A model generated the notes under the pieces. That model made no database searches. It saw only the letters and a program-made list of their open reading frames with translations, and was not told the origin of the DNA. A DNA stretch of 64,000 nt from JACJWR01 sp964474045 (GTDB lineage: Bacteria; Actinomycetota; Actinomycetes; S36-B12; UBA10799): the NCBI GenBank assembly GCA_964474045.1, contig CAYYRC010000002.1:193332-257331 (forward strand), written 5' to 3'. Positions 7,760-14,395 of the stretch are shown piece after piece. Position 1 is the first letter of the stretch. Every line of letters starts with the position of its first letter. The position numbers and the translations under genes were made by a program.

Positions 7760-9018
7760 CGGCCAGAGGATGTCATACCCGCGCTGGCCGATGCCGAGGC
7801 GGACTGCCCGGGCGACGCGGCCGACGGGGTCGCGACAGGGACCGAGTACACAAGGGTGAGCGGCGCGCCCGGGGAGGCTGCGGGGTCCACCGCCACGGGC
7901 GTCGCGGGTTGCCCCATGGCGACCGCGAGCTCCCGACCGAGGTCGGCGAACTGCTGCCCCGCTGCGGCGATCGTCGACGGCGAGGCGGCCGGGCGTGACG
8001 CCGCCGAAACGGTGGACCGTCCCGCCCACACGACGCTGAAGCCGGCCCGGCTCAGCCGGTCGCGCAGCGCCTGCACCTGAGCGATCGTGGCGGCGCCGGC
8101 GTACAGCCGCACGCGCACCGGCGGCTGCTCCGGCGGCAGTAACTCGGACGCGAACAGGGTGCGAGCCTGCACCTCGGCGGCGGCTGGGTCGATCCAGGAC
8201 TGCGGATCAGGCCCCTCGGCACCTGGCAGGACGGCGAGGTCCGCCATGGCCATGGTGTGGGCACGGCTGGCCCGGGCGGCTCTGGCGAGCACGTCGGCCT
8301 GGACGGCGGTGGCCTGGTCCGAGCGGGCGAGCGCCCCCAGGTTGCCCAGGATGGCGCGCACCTTCTCGGGCTCCCCGGGAAGCTTGGCCAGGACCGCGTT
8401 CCAGGCTTGGCTGAACCGCGCCTGGCGCGCCGACTCGGGCTCTCCCCGGTTGAGCGTGAGTGCGTACACCGCCGCCTCGGGGCCGTCCAGGGTGCGCGTC
8501 CCCAGCGGGATGACTGAGGTGACGTTGCCGAACCTGTCGCGCGCCACCACCGGGGTCGGGACATCCAGGGTGATGCCCCCGATCGCGTCGACGAGTCCCG
8601 CGAAGGCCAGCCGGTCGAGCACCAGCGTGCCATCGACGCGGATTCCGGTCTGGGCGGCCACCGCTGGGGCCGCATCGGACACCGGCCGGATCCCGGTGGC
8701 GGCGAGGGTCGAGTCGCTGCCCCGGAGCAGGTCCACGACGAGGTCGCTGGGCAGGAAGATCTGCGCCGCCGCGCCATCTGGGTGCACTCCGGTGAGCACG
8801 TTGTCCACCGCCATCAGCGCGTCGTCGCGCAGCTGCACGAGCAGGGTGGGGTCGCGCGGGGGAAGGGTCTCCGAGCCGCTCGCGGACGGTGTGGGCTGCG
8901 GCTGCGGGCGCCCGTCGTCGCCCGCACGAGCAATGACGAGGGCCATCGCCCCGACCACCACGCCCAGGAGGATCAGCGCGATGACGCTGCGTCGACGCGA
9001 GGGATGGCGCAGAGTCAT
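7756..9018 (-). CDS. LCP-like / LytR_C domain membrane protein
   Basis: A 420-residue protein with a basic N-terminus and one membrane helix (about residues 12-31), so most of it is outside the cell. A Pro/Ser linker leads to a region resembling the LytR-CpsA-Psr domain (about 55-235; note LVDAIGGITLDV and the following LGTRTLDGPEAAVYAL). A LytR_C-type domain follows (about 310-395; VRVRLYAGAATIAQVQALRDRL). True LCP enzymes attach wall polymers to peptidoglycan through phosphate-binding arginines. Here the usual SIPRD motif reads FLPSDLVV, so the domain looks degenerate. The C-terminus is Ser/Ala-rich. ATGA overlaps join it to nadD before and rsfS after. Activity is uncertain; a structural or regulatory role is possible. 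Confidence 0.75.
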   Translation of the reverse strand: MTLRHPSRRRSVIALILLGVVVGAMALVIARAGDDGRPQPQPTPSASGSETLPPRDPTLLVQLRDDALMAVDNVLTGVHPDGAAAQIFLPSDLVVDLLRGSDSTLAATGIRPVSDAAPAVAAQTGIRVDGTLVLDRLAFAGLVDAIGGITLDVPTPVVARDRFGNVTSVIPLGTRTLDGPEAAVYALTLNRGEPESARQARFSQAWNAVLAKLPGEPEKVRAILGNLGALARSDQATAVQADVLARAARASRAHTMAMADLAVLPGAEGPDPQSWIDPAAAEVQARTLFASELLPPEQPPVRVRLYAGAATIAQVQALRDRLSRAGFSVVWAGRSTVSAASRPAASPSTIAAAGQQFADLGRELAVAMGQPATPVAVDPAASPGAPLTLVYSVPVATPSAASPGQSASASASAGMTSSGR

Positions 9019-9614
9019 CAGCGGTAGAGCCCGGACTTGGTGATGAAGGCGGCCACTGACTCCGGCACCAGGTACTCCAGCGTCAGGCCGGCGCGCGCCC
9101 GGGCCCGGCACTCGGTGGACGAGATCGCCATGGCCGTCACGGGGAGCAGCGAGACGCTGCCAGGAGGCAGTCCCGGGTCGGCGAGCTCGTGGCCCGGCCG
9201 CGTCACCCCGACCAGGTGGGCCAGCTCCAGGATGCGCTCATGATCGCGCCACGTCGTCAGACCAGCGAGGGCGTCCGCGCCGGTGATGAAGAACAGCGCG
9301 GCGCGGCCCCCGTAGGCAGCCGTGAGGTCCGTCAGGGTATCCACGGCGTACGTCGCGCCGCCGCGCGCGATGTCCACCGCCGAAACGTCGAAAGCCGGGT
9401 TCGGCAGAGTCGCGAGCAGGGTCATGGTCAGCCGTTGGTCGGCGGGGCTGACCGCGGCCGGGTCCTTCTGCCAGGGCCTGCCGGTGGGAACGAAGACGAC
9501 CTGGTCCAGGCCGAACGCCTCCCGAACCTGTGCCGCCGCCACCAGGTGGCCCAGGTGGATGGGGTCGAATGTGCCCCCCATCACCCCGATTCGACGAGCG
9601 GCGGCCGTGCTCAC
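9018..9614 (-). CDS. nadD: Nicotinate-nucleotide adenylyltransferase
   Basis: A 198-residue nucleotidyltransferase that joins ATP and nicotinate mononucleotide to form deamido-NAD in NAD synthesis. The adenylyltransferase signature is GGTFDPIHLGHL near the N-terminus, and the second signature is ISSTECRAR near the C-terminus. The ring-binding region includes FITGADALAGLTTW. I take the GTG at 9614 as start because it gives the usual length and a short lead before the nucleotide-binding motif; no ATG lies between there and that motif except the one directly before GGTF. The stop shares ATGA with the LCP-like gene downstream. The 49-residue membrane protein gene lies 13 bases upstream. Confidence 0.96.
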   Translation of the reverse strand: MSTAAARRIGVMGGTFDPIHLGHLVAAAQVREAFGLDQVVFVPTGRPWQKDPAAVSPADQRLTMTLLATLPNPAFDVSAVDIARGGATYAVDTLTDLTAAYGGRAALFFITGADALAGLTTWRDHERILELAHLVGVTRPGHELADPGLPPGSVSLLPVTAMAISSTECRARARAGLTLEYLVPESVAAFITKSGLYR

Positions 9615-9627
9615 CGCTGGGTCCCGG

Positions 9628-9777
9628 TCAGCGGTTGATGTTGAAGCGCGTGACGATGAACAGCAGGGCGAGCAGCACGATGAGGGCGGTGGCGCCGTAC
9701 ACGTACGGGTTGATGTCGACGGCCTGCTCGGGCTCGACCGTCTCGGAGGCGACCAGGGCGATGGAGTGGATCGGCAT
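9628..9777 (-). CDS. Small single-helix membrane protein (49 aa)
   Basis: A 49-residue reading frame between proA and nadD, on their strand. It has a short acidic N-terminal part, then NPYVYGATAL leading into one hydrophobic helix (about residues 28-43), and a basic tail ending RFNINR. Small proteins of the same build (an NPY motif, one helix, a basic tail) occur at this spot between nadD and proA in other actinobacteria as I recall, which supports it being real. The ATG is at 9777. It is separated from nadD by 13 bases and from proA by 57. Function unknown; it could be a membrane tether or an assembly factor. Confidence 0.7.
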   Translation of the reverse strand: MPIHSIALVASETVEPEQAVDINPYVYGATALIVLLALLFIVTRFNINR

Positions 9778-9834
9778 GGGCACACCATAGCGCCCCGGCA
9801 GACCCTTGGCCCCGGCCCCGCGCGATGGCGGCCG

Positions 9835-11175
9835 TCAGGGTCGGATCTGACCGTCACCGGTCACGACGTAGGTGGTGCTGGTCAACTCGGGCAAGCCCAT
9901 GGGGCCGCGCGCGTGGAGTTTCTGGGTGGAGATGCCGATCTCGGCGCCGAACCCGAACTCGCCGCCGTCGGTGAATCGGGTGGAGGCGTTCACCATAACG
10001 GCCGCCGAGTCCACACCGGCGACGAAGGCCCTGACCGACCGCGCATCCGTGGTGAGGATCGCCTCGGTGTGACCACTGCTCCAGCGCCGGATGTGGGCCA
10101 CCGCCGCGGCCAGGTCCGGCACGATGCCGACCGCGATATCCAGCGAGTAGTACTCCGCCGCCCAGTCCTCGTCGGCGACGGGCTCGAATCGGACCCCGGA
10201 CGCCTCGGCGTAGGGCCTGATCGCCTCGTCGCCGTGCACCGTCACCCCGGCCGCGGCCAGCGCCGCCAGTGCTGCGGGCAGGAAGTCGGCGGCGGCATCG
10301 GCATGCACGAGCAGCGTCTCGGCCGCGTTGCACACGCTGGGGCGCTGGGTCTTGGCGTTGACGAGCACCGCGACGGCCTGGTCGACGTCCACCGCAGCGT
10401 CGACGTACACGTGGACGTTGCCCACGCCGGTCTCGATCACCGGTACCAGCGAGTTCTCGACCACCGACGTGATCAGGCCCGCGCCGCCGCGCGGGATGAT
10501 CACGTCCACCAGCCCCCGGGCGCGCATCAGGTGCGTGACGGAATCGTGCGTGTCGCCGGGCACCAGTTGGATGGCGTCCACCGGGACCTCGCTGGCGGCG
10601 AGCGCCTCGCGCATGACCTCGGCCAGGACGCGGTTGGTGGCCGCCGCCGACGAGGACCCCCGCAAGAGGGCTGCGTTGCCGCTCTTGAGGCACAGCACCG
10701 CGGCGTCGACCGTCACATTGGGGCGAGCCTCGTAGATCATGCCCACGACTCCCAGCGGCACCCGCACCTGCGCGACATCGAGGCCGTTGGGCAGGCGATA
10801 GCCGCGGACGACGTCCCCAACGGGGTCGTCGAGGGCGGCCACGTCGCGGACGGCCTGGGCGATCGCGGCGATCCGCCCCGCGTCGAGCGTGAGCCGGTCC
10901 ACCAGCCCATCGGACGTACCGTCCTGGCGCGCCCGGCGGACGTCGGCATCGTTGACCGCCACGATCCGCTCGGTCTGGGCGTCGAGGGCGTCCGCGATCG
11001 AGAGCAGCGCCTGGTCCTTGGTGGCCCGGGTGAGCGTGGCCAGGACCGCCGCCGCAGCGCGCGCCCGCTCAGCGCAGCCGCGCACACAGGCGCGGATGTC
11101 GGCGTCGTCGGCTGCAGTCTCGGCGTCGGAATCGGCGTTGCCGGAGGTGGTGGGGGCGTGGTGAACTGCCGTCAT
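9835..11175 (-). CDS. proA: Gamma-glutamyl phosphate reductase
   Basis: A 446-residue enzyme of the aldehyde-dehydrogenase superfamily. It reduces gamma-glutamyl phosphate with NADPH to glutamate semialdehyde, the second step of proline synthesis. The catalytic Cys282 is in RPSVCNAAETLLVH. Other family blocks are LPNGLDVAQVRVPLGVVGMIYEARP, DVIIPRGGAG, and the C-terminal TDGGEFGFGAEIGIS. The N-terminal 25 residues are a low-complexity extension that could mean the true start is a little downstream. proB lies nine bases upstream on the same strand and makes its substrate, so the two form a unit; the unstable intermediate is normally passed between them. Confidence 0.97.
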   Translation of the reverse strand: MTAVHHAPTTSGNADSDAETAADDADIRACVRGCAERARAAAAVLATLTRATKDQALLSIADALDAQTERIVAVNDADVRRARQDGTSDGLVDRLTLDAGRIAAIAQAVRDVAALDDPVGDVVRGYRLPNGLDVAQVRVPLGVVGMIYEARPNVTVDAAVLCLKSGNAALLRGSSSAAATNRVLAEVMREALAASEVPVDAIQLVPGDTHDSVTHLMRARGLVDVIIPRGGAGLITSVVENSLVPVIETGVGNVHVYVDAAVDVDQAVAVLVNAKTQRPSVCNAAETLLVHADAAADFLPAALAALAAAGVTVHGDEAIRPYAEASGVRFEPVADEDWAAEYYSLDIAVGIVPDLAAAVAHIRRWSSGHTEAILTTDARSVRAFVAGVDSAAVMVNASTRFTDGGEFGFGAEIGISTQKLHARGPMGLPELTSTTYVVTGDGQIRP

Positions 11176-11184
11176 GGCAGCAGG

Positions 11185-12303
11185 CTAGGCGCCCGACCCC
11201 GGAGCCAGCACCACCAGGTCGTCGGCGTGCACCACCTCGCGCTCGAACTCGGGCCCCAGCTCTGCGGCCAGCTCACGCGTTGAGCGCCCCAGCATGGCCG
11301 GCAGCTCGGCGGCGTCGTACGCCGACAGCCCTCGCGCCACGACGCGGCCTCGGCGGTCGACGAGGTCCACCGGCCGGCCGGAGGTGAAGTCCCCGCGGAC
11401 CTCGACGATGCCCGCCGGCAGCAGGGACTTGCGGCGCTGCACGACCGCGGCCACGGCGCCGTCGTCGAGCACCAGCGCGCCCTCCACCCCAGCGGCGTGG
11501 GCCAACCACAGGTAGCGCGCCGACAGGGGGCGATCGGAAGGCGAGAACAAGGTGCCCACAGCCTCGCCGCGCAGCGCCTCGGCGGCCAGCTCAGACGATG
11601 TCAGGACCACTGGGATGCCCCCTTGGGTGGCGATAATGGCAGCGTTCACCTTGGTCGCCATCCCACCGCTGCCCACGCTGCTCCCGACGCCGCCGATGAC
11701 GAGGCCCTCGAGGTCCTCGGCGTTCGCCACATGTTCGATCGTGCGGCTTCCGGGGAGGTCCGGCGGACCGTCGTAGAGCGCATCGATATCGCTGAAGAGG
11801 AACACCGCGTCGGCCTTGATCAGATGCCCGACAAGGGCCGCCAGGCGGTCGTTGTCGCCATGGCGGTGGGTGGCGACGGTGTCGTTCTCGTTCACGATCG
11901 GCACGACGTCGAAGGACAGCAGGCACTCCAGGGTGTTCCGGGCGTTGGAGTAGTGCGCCCGCCTCGTCAGGTCGCCCGACGTGAGCAGCACCTGGCCCAC
12001 CGTGATGCCGCGGTTGCGGAAGGCCTCGGTGTAGTGGGCCAGCAGCAACCCCTGCCCGACGCTGGCTGCGGCCTGTTGCGTAGCCAGCGCCCGGGGCCGG
12101 CCCGGCAGGCCCAGCGGGCCGATGCCCGCGGCCACCGCGCCGCTGGTCACGAGCACGACCTGCTGGCCCAGCGCCACCCTGTCCGCGAGCACATCAGCCA
12201 ACTCGCGCAGCCGCCGGACGTCGAGCTCCCCGGCTGGCGTCGCCAGCGAGGAGGATCCGACCTTGACCACGACCCTGGCGGCGGTGATGATCTGCTCGCG
12301 CAT
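11185..12303 (-). CDS. proB: Glutamate 5-kinase with PUA domain
   Basis: A 372-residue enzyme that phosphorylates glutamate at the gamma carboxyl, the committed step of proline synthesis. The amino-acid-kinase domain shows VVVKVGSSSL near the N-terminus, VTSGAVAAGIGPLGLPGRP, NENDTVATHRHGDNDRLAA and GGMATKVNAA. A PUA domain follows from about residue 275 (VVARGLSAYDAAEL near the end), as in most bacterial GK enzymes. I prefer the ATG at 12303, which overlaps the obg stop as ATGA; an in-frame ATG two codons upstream at 12309 is also possible. It is followed by proA. Feedback inhibition by proline is known for the family but cannot be read from the sequence. Confidence 0.97.
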   Translation of the reverse strand: MREQIITAARVVVKVGSSSLATPAGELDVRRLRELADVLADRVALGQQVVLVTSGAVAAGIGPLGLPGRPRALATQQAAASVGQGLLLAHYTEAFRNRGITVGQVLLTSGDLTRRAHYSNARNTLECLLSFDVVPIVNENDTVATHRHGDNDRLAALVGHLIKADAVFLFSDIDALYDGPPDLPGSRTIEHVANAEDLEGLVIGGVGSSVGSGGMATKVNAAIIATQGGIPVVLTSSELAAEALRGEAVGTLFSPSDRPLSARYLWLAHAAGVEGALVLDDGAVAAVVQRRKSLLPAGIVEVRGDFTSGRPVDLVDRRGRVVARGLSAYDAAELPAMLGRSTRELAAELGPEFEREVVHADDLVVLAPGSGA

Positions 12304-13637
12304 CACCATTCCTCGTCCGGTTCGTCGGCGGCCACGTCCGAGGGCTGCCAGTCGAACACAACCGAGTTCGACACGGATCCGATGAGCACGTCGCAGCCGG
12401 GCACTGCGCCCAACCTGCGGAGCTCGTCCTCCACCCCCAGGCGCGCCAGCCGCTCACCCAGGTAGGCCACCGCCTCGTCGTTGCTGAAGTCGGTCTGCCG
12501 GACCCAGCGCGTGGGCCGCGCGCCCAGCACCCGGAACGCGCCGTTGGCCAGCACCCTGACCTCGAAGCCGCCGTCGTCCACGGCTGTGGGACGCAGCACG
12601 ATGCGAGAACGATCCGGGGCTCCAGCCGCGCGCTCGGCGCGGGCTGCCCGGACGGCATCGGCCATGGCGAACGTGAGCGCCCGCAGACCCTCGTGGCTCA
12701 CGGCGGAGACCTCGAACACCGGCCAGCCTCGCTCAGCCACGTCGGCCCGCACGATGTCGGCCAGGTCTCGGCCCTCGGGAATGTCGATCTTGTTGAGCGC
12801 GATCAGCCGAGGGGTATCGGCCAACACGCCGTAGGCGCGCAGCTCGGACTCGACGGCGTCGATGTCACCGACCGGGTCGCGGTCGGTCTCCAGGCTCGCG
12901 CAGTCGACGACATGGACGAGCACCTCGCACCGCTCGACGTGGCGGAGGAACTCCAGGCCGAGCCCGCGGCCCTCGCTGGCCCCGGGGATCAGGCCCGGGA
13001 CGTCGGCCACCGTGAACACCGTGTCGCCCGCGGTGACGACGCCCAGATTCGGGACCAGCGTGGTGAAGGGGTAGTCGGCGATCTTGGGCCGCGCGGCGCT
13101 CAGCACCGAGACCAGGGACGACTTTCCGGCACTCGGGAAGCCGATCAGTCCCACGTCGGCGAGCATCTTCAGCTCGAGCACGTACACCGACTCGTCGCCC
13201 GGCTCGCCCAGCAGCGCGAAACCAGGGGCCCGGCGACGTCTGCTGGCCAGGGCGGCGTTGCCCAGCCCGCCCCGTCCGCCACGGGCTGCCACGAAGCGCT
13301 CACCCGGCTCGGCTAGGTCCGCCACCTGCTGACCGTCCTCGGTCAGGACGACGGTGCCTAGCGGCACCGGCACGATGACGTCGGGAGCAGAGGGACCGTG
13401 TTTGTTGCCGCCCTCGCCCGGGCCGCCGTTGGCGGCGGTGCGGTGCGGGTGGAAGCCGACGTCGATCAGGCTGGCGGTGCCGGGTTCGGCCACCAGCACC
13501 ACATCGCCGCCCCGGCCGCCGTCCCCACCGTCAGGTCCGCCGAGGGGCTTGAACTTCTCGCGGTGGACCGACGCGCAGCCCCGACCGCCGTCGCCCGCGC
13601 GGGCGCGCAGGACGGCACGATCGACGAAGGTAGTCAT
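12303..13637 (-). CDS. obg: GTPase ObgE/CgtA
   Basis: A 444-residue Obg GTPase that acts in late assembly of the 50S subunit. The glycine-rich Obg fold fills residues 1-157 (GDGGRGCASVHREKF, GGPDGGDGGRGGD). The GTPase domain follows with the P-loop GFPSAGKSS, the switch I segment DYPFTTL, the G3 motif DVPGL, and NKID as the G4 motif. An OCT domain lies near residues 345-425, followed by a short acidic tail. It follows rplU and rpmA, as is nearly universal, with 48 bases after rpmA that hold a hairpin. Its stop overlaps the proB start. Confidence 0.98.
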   Translation of the reverse strand: MTTFVDRAVLRARAGDGGRGCASVHREKFKPLGGPDGGDGGRGGDVVLVAEPGTASLIDVGFHPHRTAANGGPGEGGNKHGPSAPDVIVPVPLGTVVLTEDGQQVADLAEPGERFVAARGGRGGLGNAALASRRRRAPGFALLGEPGDESVYVLELKMLADVGLIGFPSAGKSSLVSVLSAARPKIADYPFTTLVPNLGVVTAGDTVFTVADVPGLIPGASEGRGLGLEFLRHVERCEVLVHVVDCASLETDRDPVGDIDAVESELRAYGVLADTPRLIALNKIDIPEGRDLADIVRADVAERGWPVFEVSAVSHEGLRALTFAMADAVRAARAERAAGAPDRSRIVLRPTAVDDGGFEVRVLANGAFRVLGARPTRWVRQTDFSNDEAVAYLGERLARLGVEDELRRLGAVPGCDVLIGSVSNSVVFDWQPSDVAADEPDEEW

Positions 13638-13657
13638 GTTCGGCCAGGCCCCTGTTC

Positions 13658-13680
13658 CGCCGCGGCAGAGCGCCGCGGCG
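13658..13680 (-). terminator. Hairpin between rpmA and obg (possible attenuator)
   Basis: A perfect 8-bp inverted repeat (cgccgcgg at 13658-13665, ccgcggcg at 13673-13680) with a 7-base loop fills most of the gap between rpmA and obg. No T-run follows it on the minus strand, so it may act as an attenuator or an RNA-stability element rather than a full stop. Seen in sequence; role inferred. Confidence 0.45.
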
Positions 13681-13685
13681 TCGTC

Positions 13686-13940
13686 CTATTCGGCCGCGAC
13701 GATGTTGACGACCCGGCGCCCCTTGCGGGTGCCGAAGTCCACCGTGCCCGCGGTGAGGGCGAACAGCGTGTCGTCGCCGCCGCGACCGACGTTCACGCCC
13801 GGGTGGAAGTGCGTCCCGCGCTGGCGCAGGATGATCTCGCCGGCGCTGACGAACTGCCCGCCGAAGCGCTTGACGCCGAGTCGCTGGGCGTTCGAGTCGC
13901 GACCGTTCCTGGTGCTGGAGGCACCCTTCTTGTGAGCCAT
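13686..13940 (-). CDS. rpmA: 50S ribosomal protein L27
   Basis: An 84-residue L27, which reaches toward the peptidyl-transferase centre. It begins MAHKKGASSTRNGRDSNAQR, continues LGVKRFGGQFVSAGEIILRQRGTHFHPG, and has the family's usual length and ending. The N-terminus starts directly with the mature AHKKG sequence, so there is no cleaved N-terminal extension of the Firmicutes type. rplU ends three bases upstream. A hairpin separates it from obg. Confidence 0.98.
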   Translation of the reverse strand: MAHKKGASSTRNGRDSNAQRLGVKRFGGQFVSAGEIILRQRGTHFHPGVNVGRGGDDTLFALTAGTVDFGTRKGRRVVNIVAAE

Positions 13941-13943
13941 GAG

Positions 13944-14258
13944 CTAGTTCCCCGATCCGATCGCGGTCACGCGCACCTTGGTCAGGTCCTGGCGGTGGCC
14001 CTGGCGGCGGCGGTATCCGGTCTTGTTCTTGTAGCGCAGGATGGTGATCTTGGGGCCGCGGGTGTGCTCGACGATCTCTGCGGTCACCGGGGTCTCGGCC
14101 AGCGCCGAAGCCGCATGCGTGACGTTCTCGCCGTCCACGAGCAGCAGCACGGGAAGGTTGATGGTGCTGCCGGGCTCGCCGTCGATCCGGTCGACGGCGA
14201 TGACATCGCCGACTGCGACCTTCTCCTGGTGGCCACCGGCGCGGACAATCGCGAACAC
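13944..14258 (-). CDS. rplU: 50S ribosomal protein L21
   Basis: A 104-residue L21, which binds 23S rRNA. Landmarks are FAIVRAGGHQEKVAVGD at the N-terminus, EIVEHTRGPKITILRYKNKTGYRRRQGHRQ near the C-terminus (given as one region, residues 66-95), and a final VRVTAIG. The start is the GTG at 14258, preceded by a strong AAGGAG about eight bases upstream. It is the first gene of rplU-rpmA-obg, and the 137 bases before it back to rne are likely to hold its promoter and leader. Confidence 0.97.
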   Translation of the reverse strand: MFAIVRAGGHQEKVAVGDVIAVDRIDGEPGSTINLPVLLLVDGENVTHAASALAETPVTAEIVEHTRGPKITILRYKNKTGYRRRQGHRQDLTKVRVTAIGSGN

Positions 14259-14395
14259 CGCACACTCCTTGGGTCAGATTCGGGCAGTTCAAGTGGGTGG
14301 TCGGCGAGTCACTCGACCCACCTGCCAGTGCCGCAGGTCCGCAGCGCTTCCACGCACCCGAGCACGCGGTGCACACGGCGCCGCCATACAAAGCC

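Noticed and set aside
9322..11283. A 653-codon open frame opposite proA and nadD
   Set aside because: Antisense to two well-identified genes and without any domain.
14259..14395. Possible L21 autoregulatory leader upstream of rplU
   Set aside because: A short hairpin (acctgc/gcaggt) is present, but I cannot match it to a known leader structure; left as an untyped leader.
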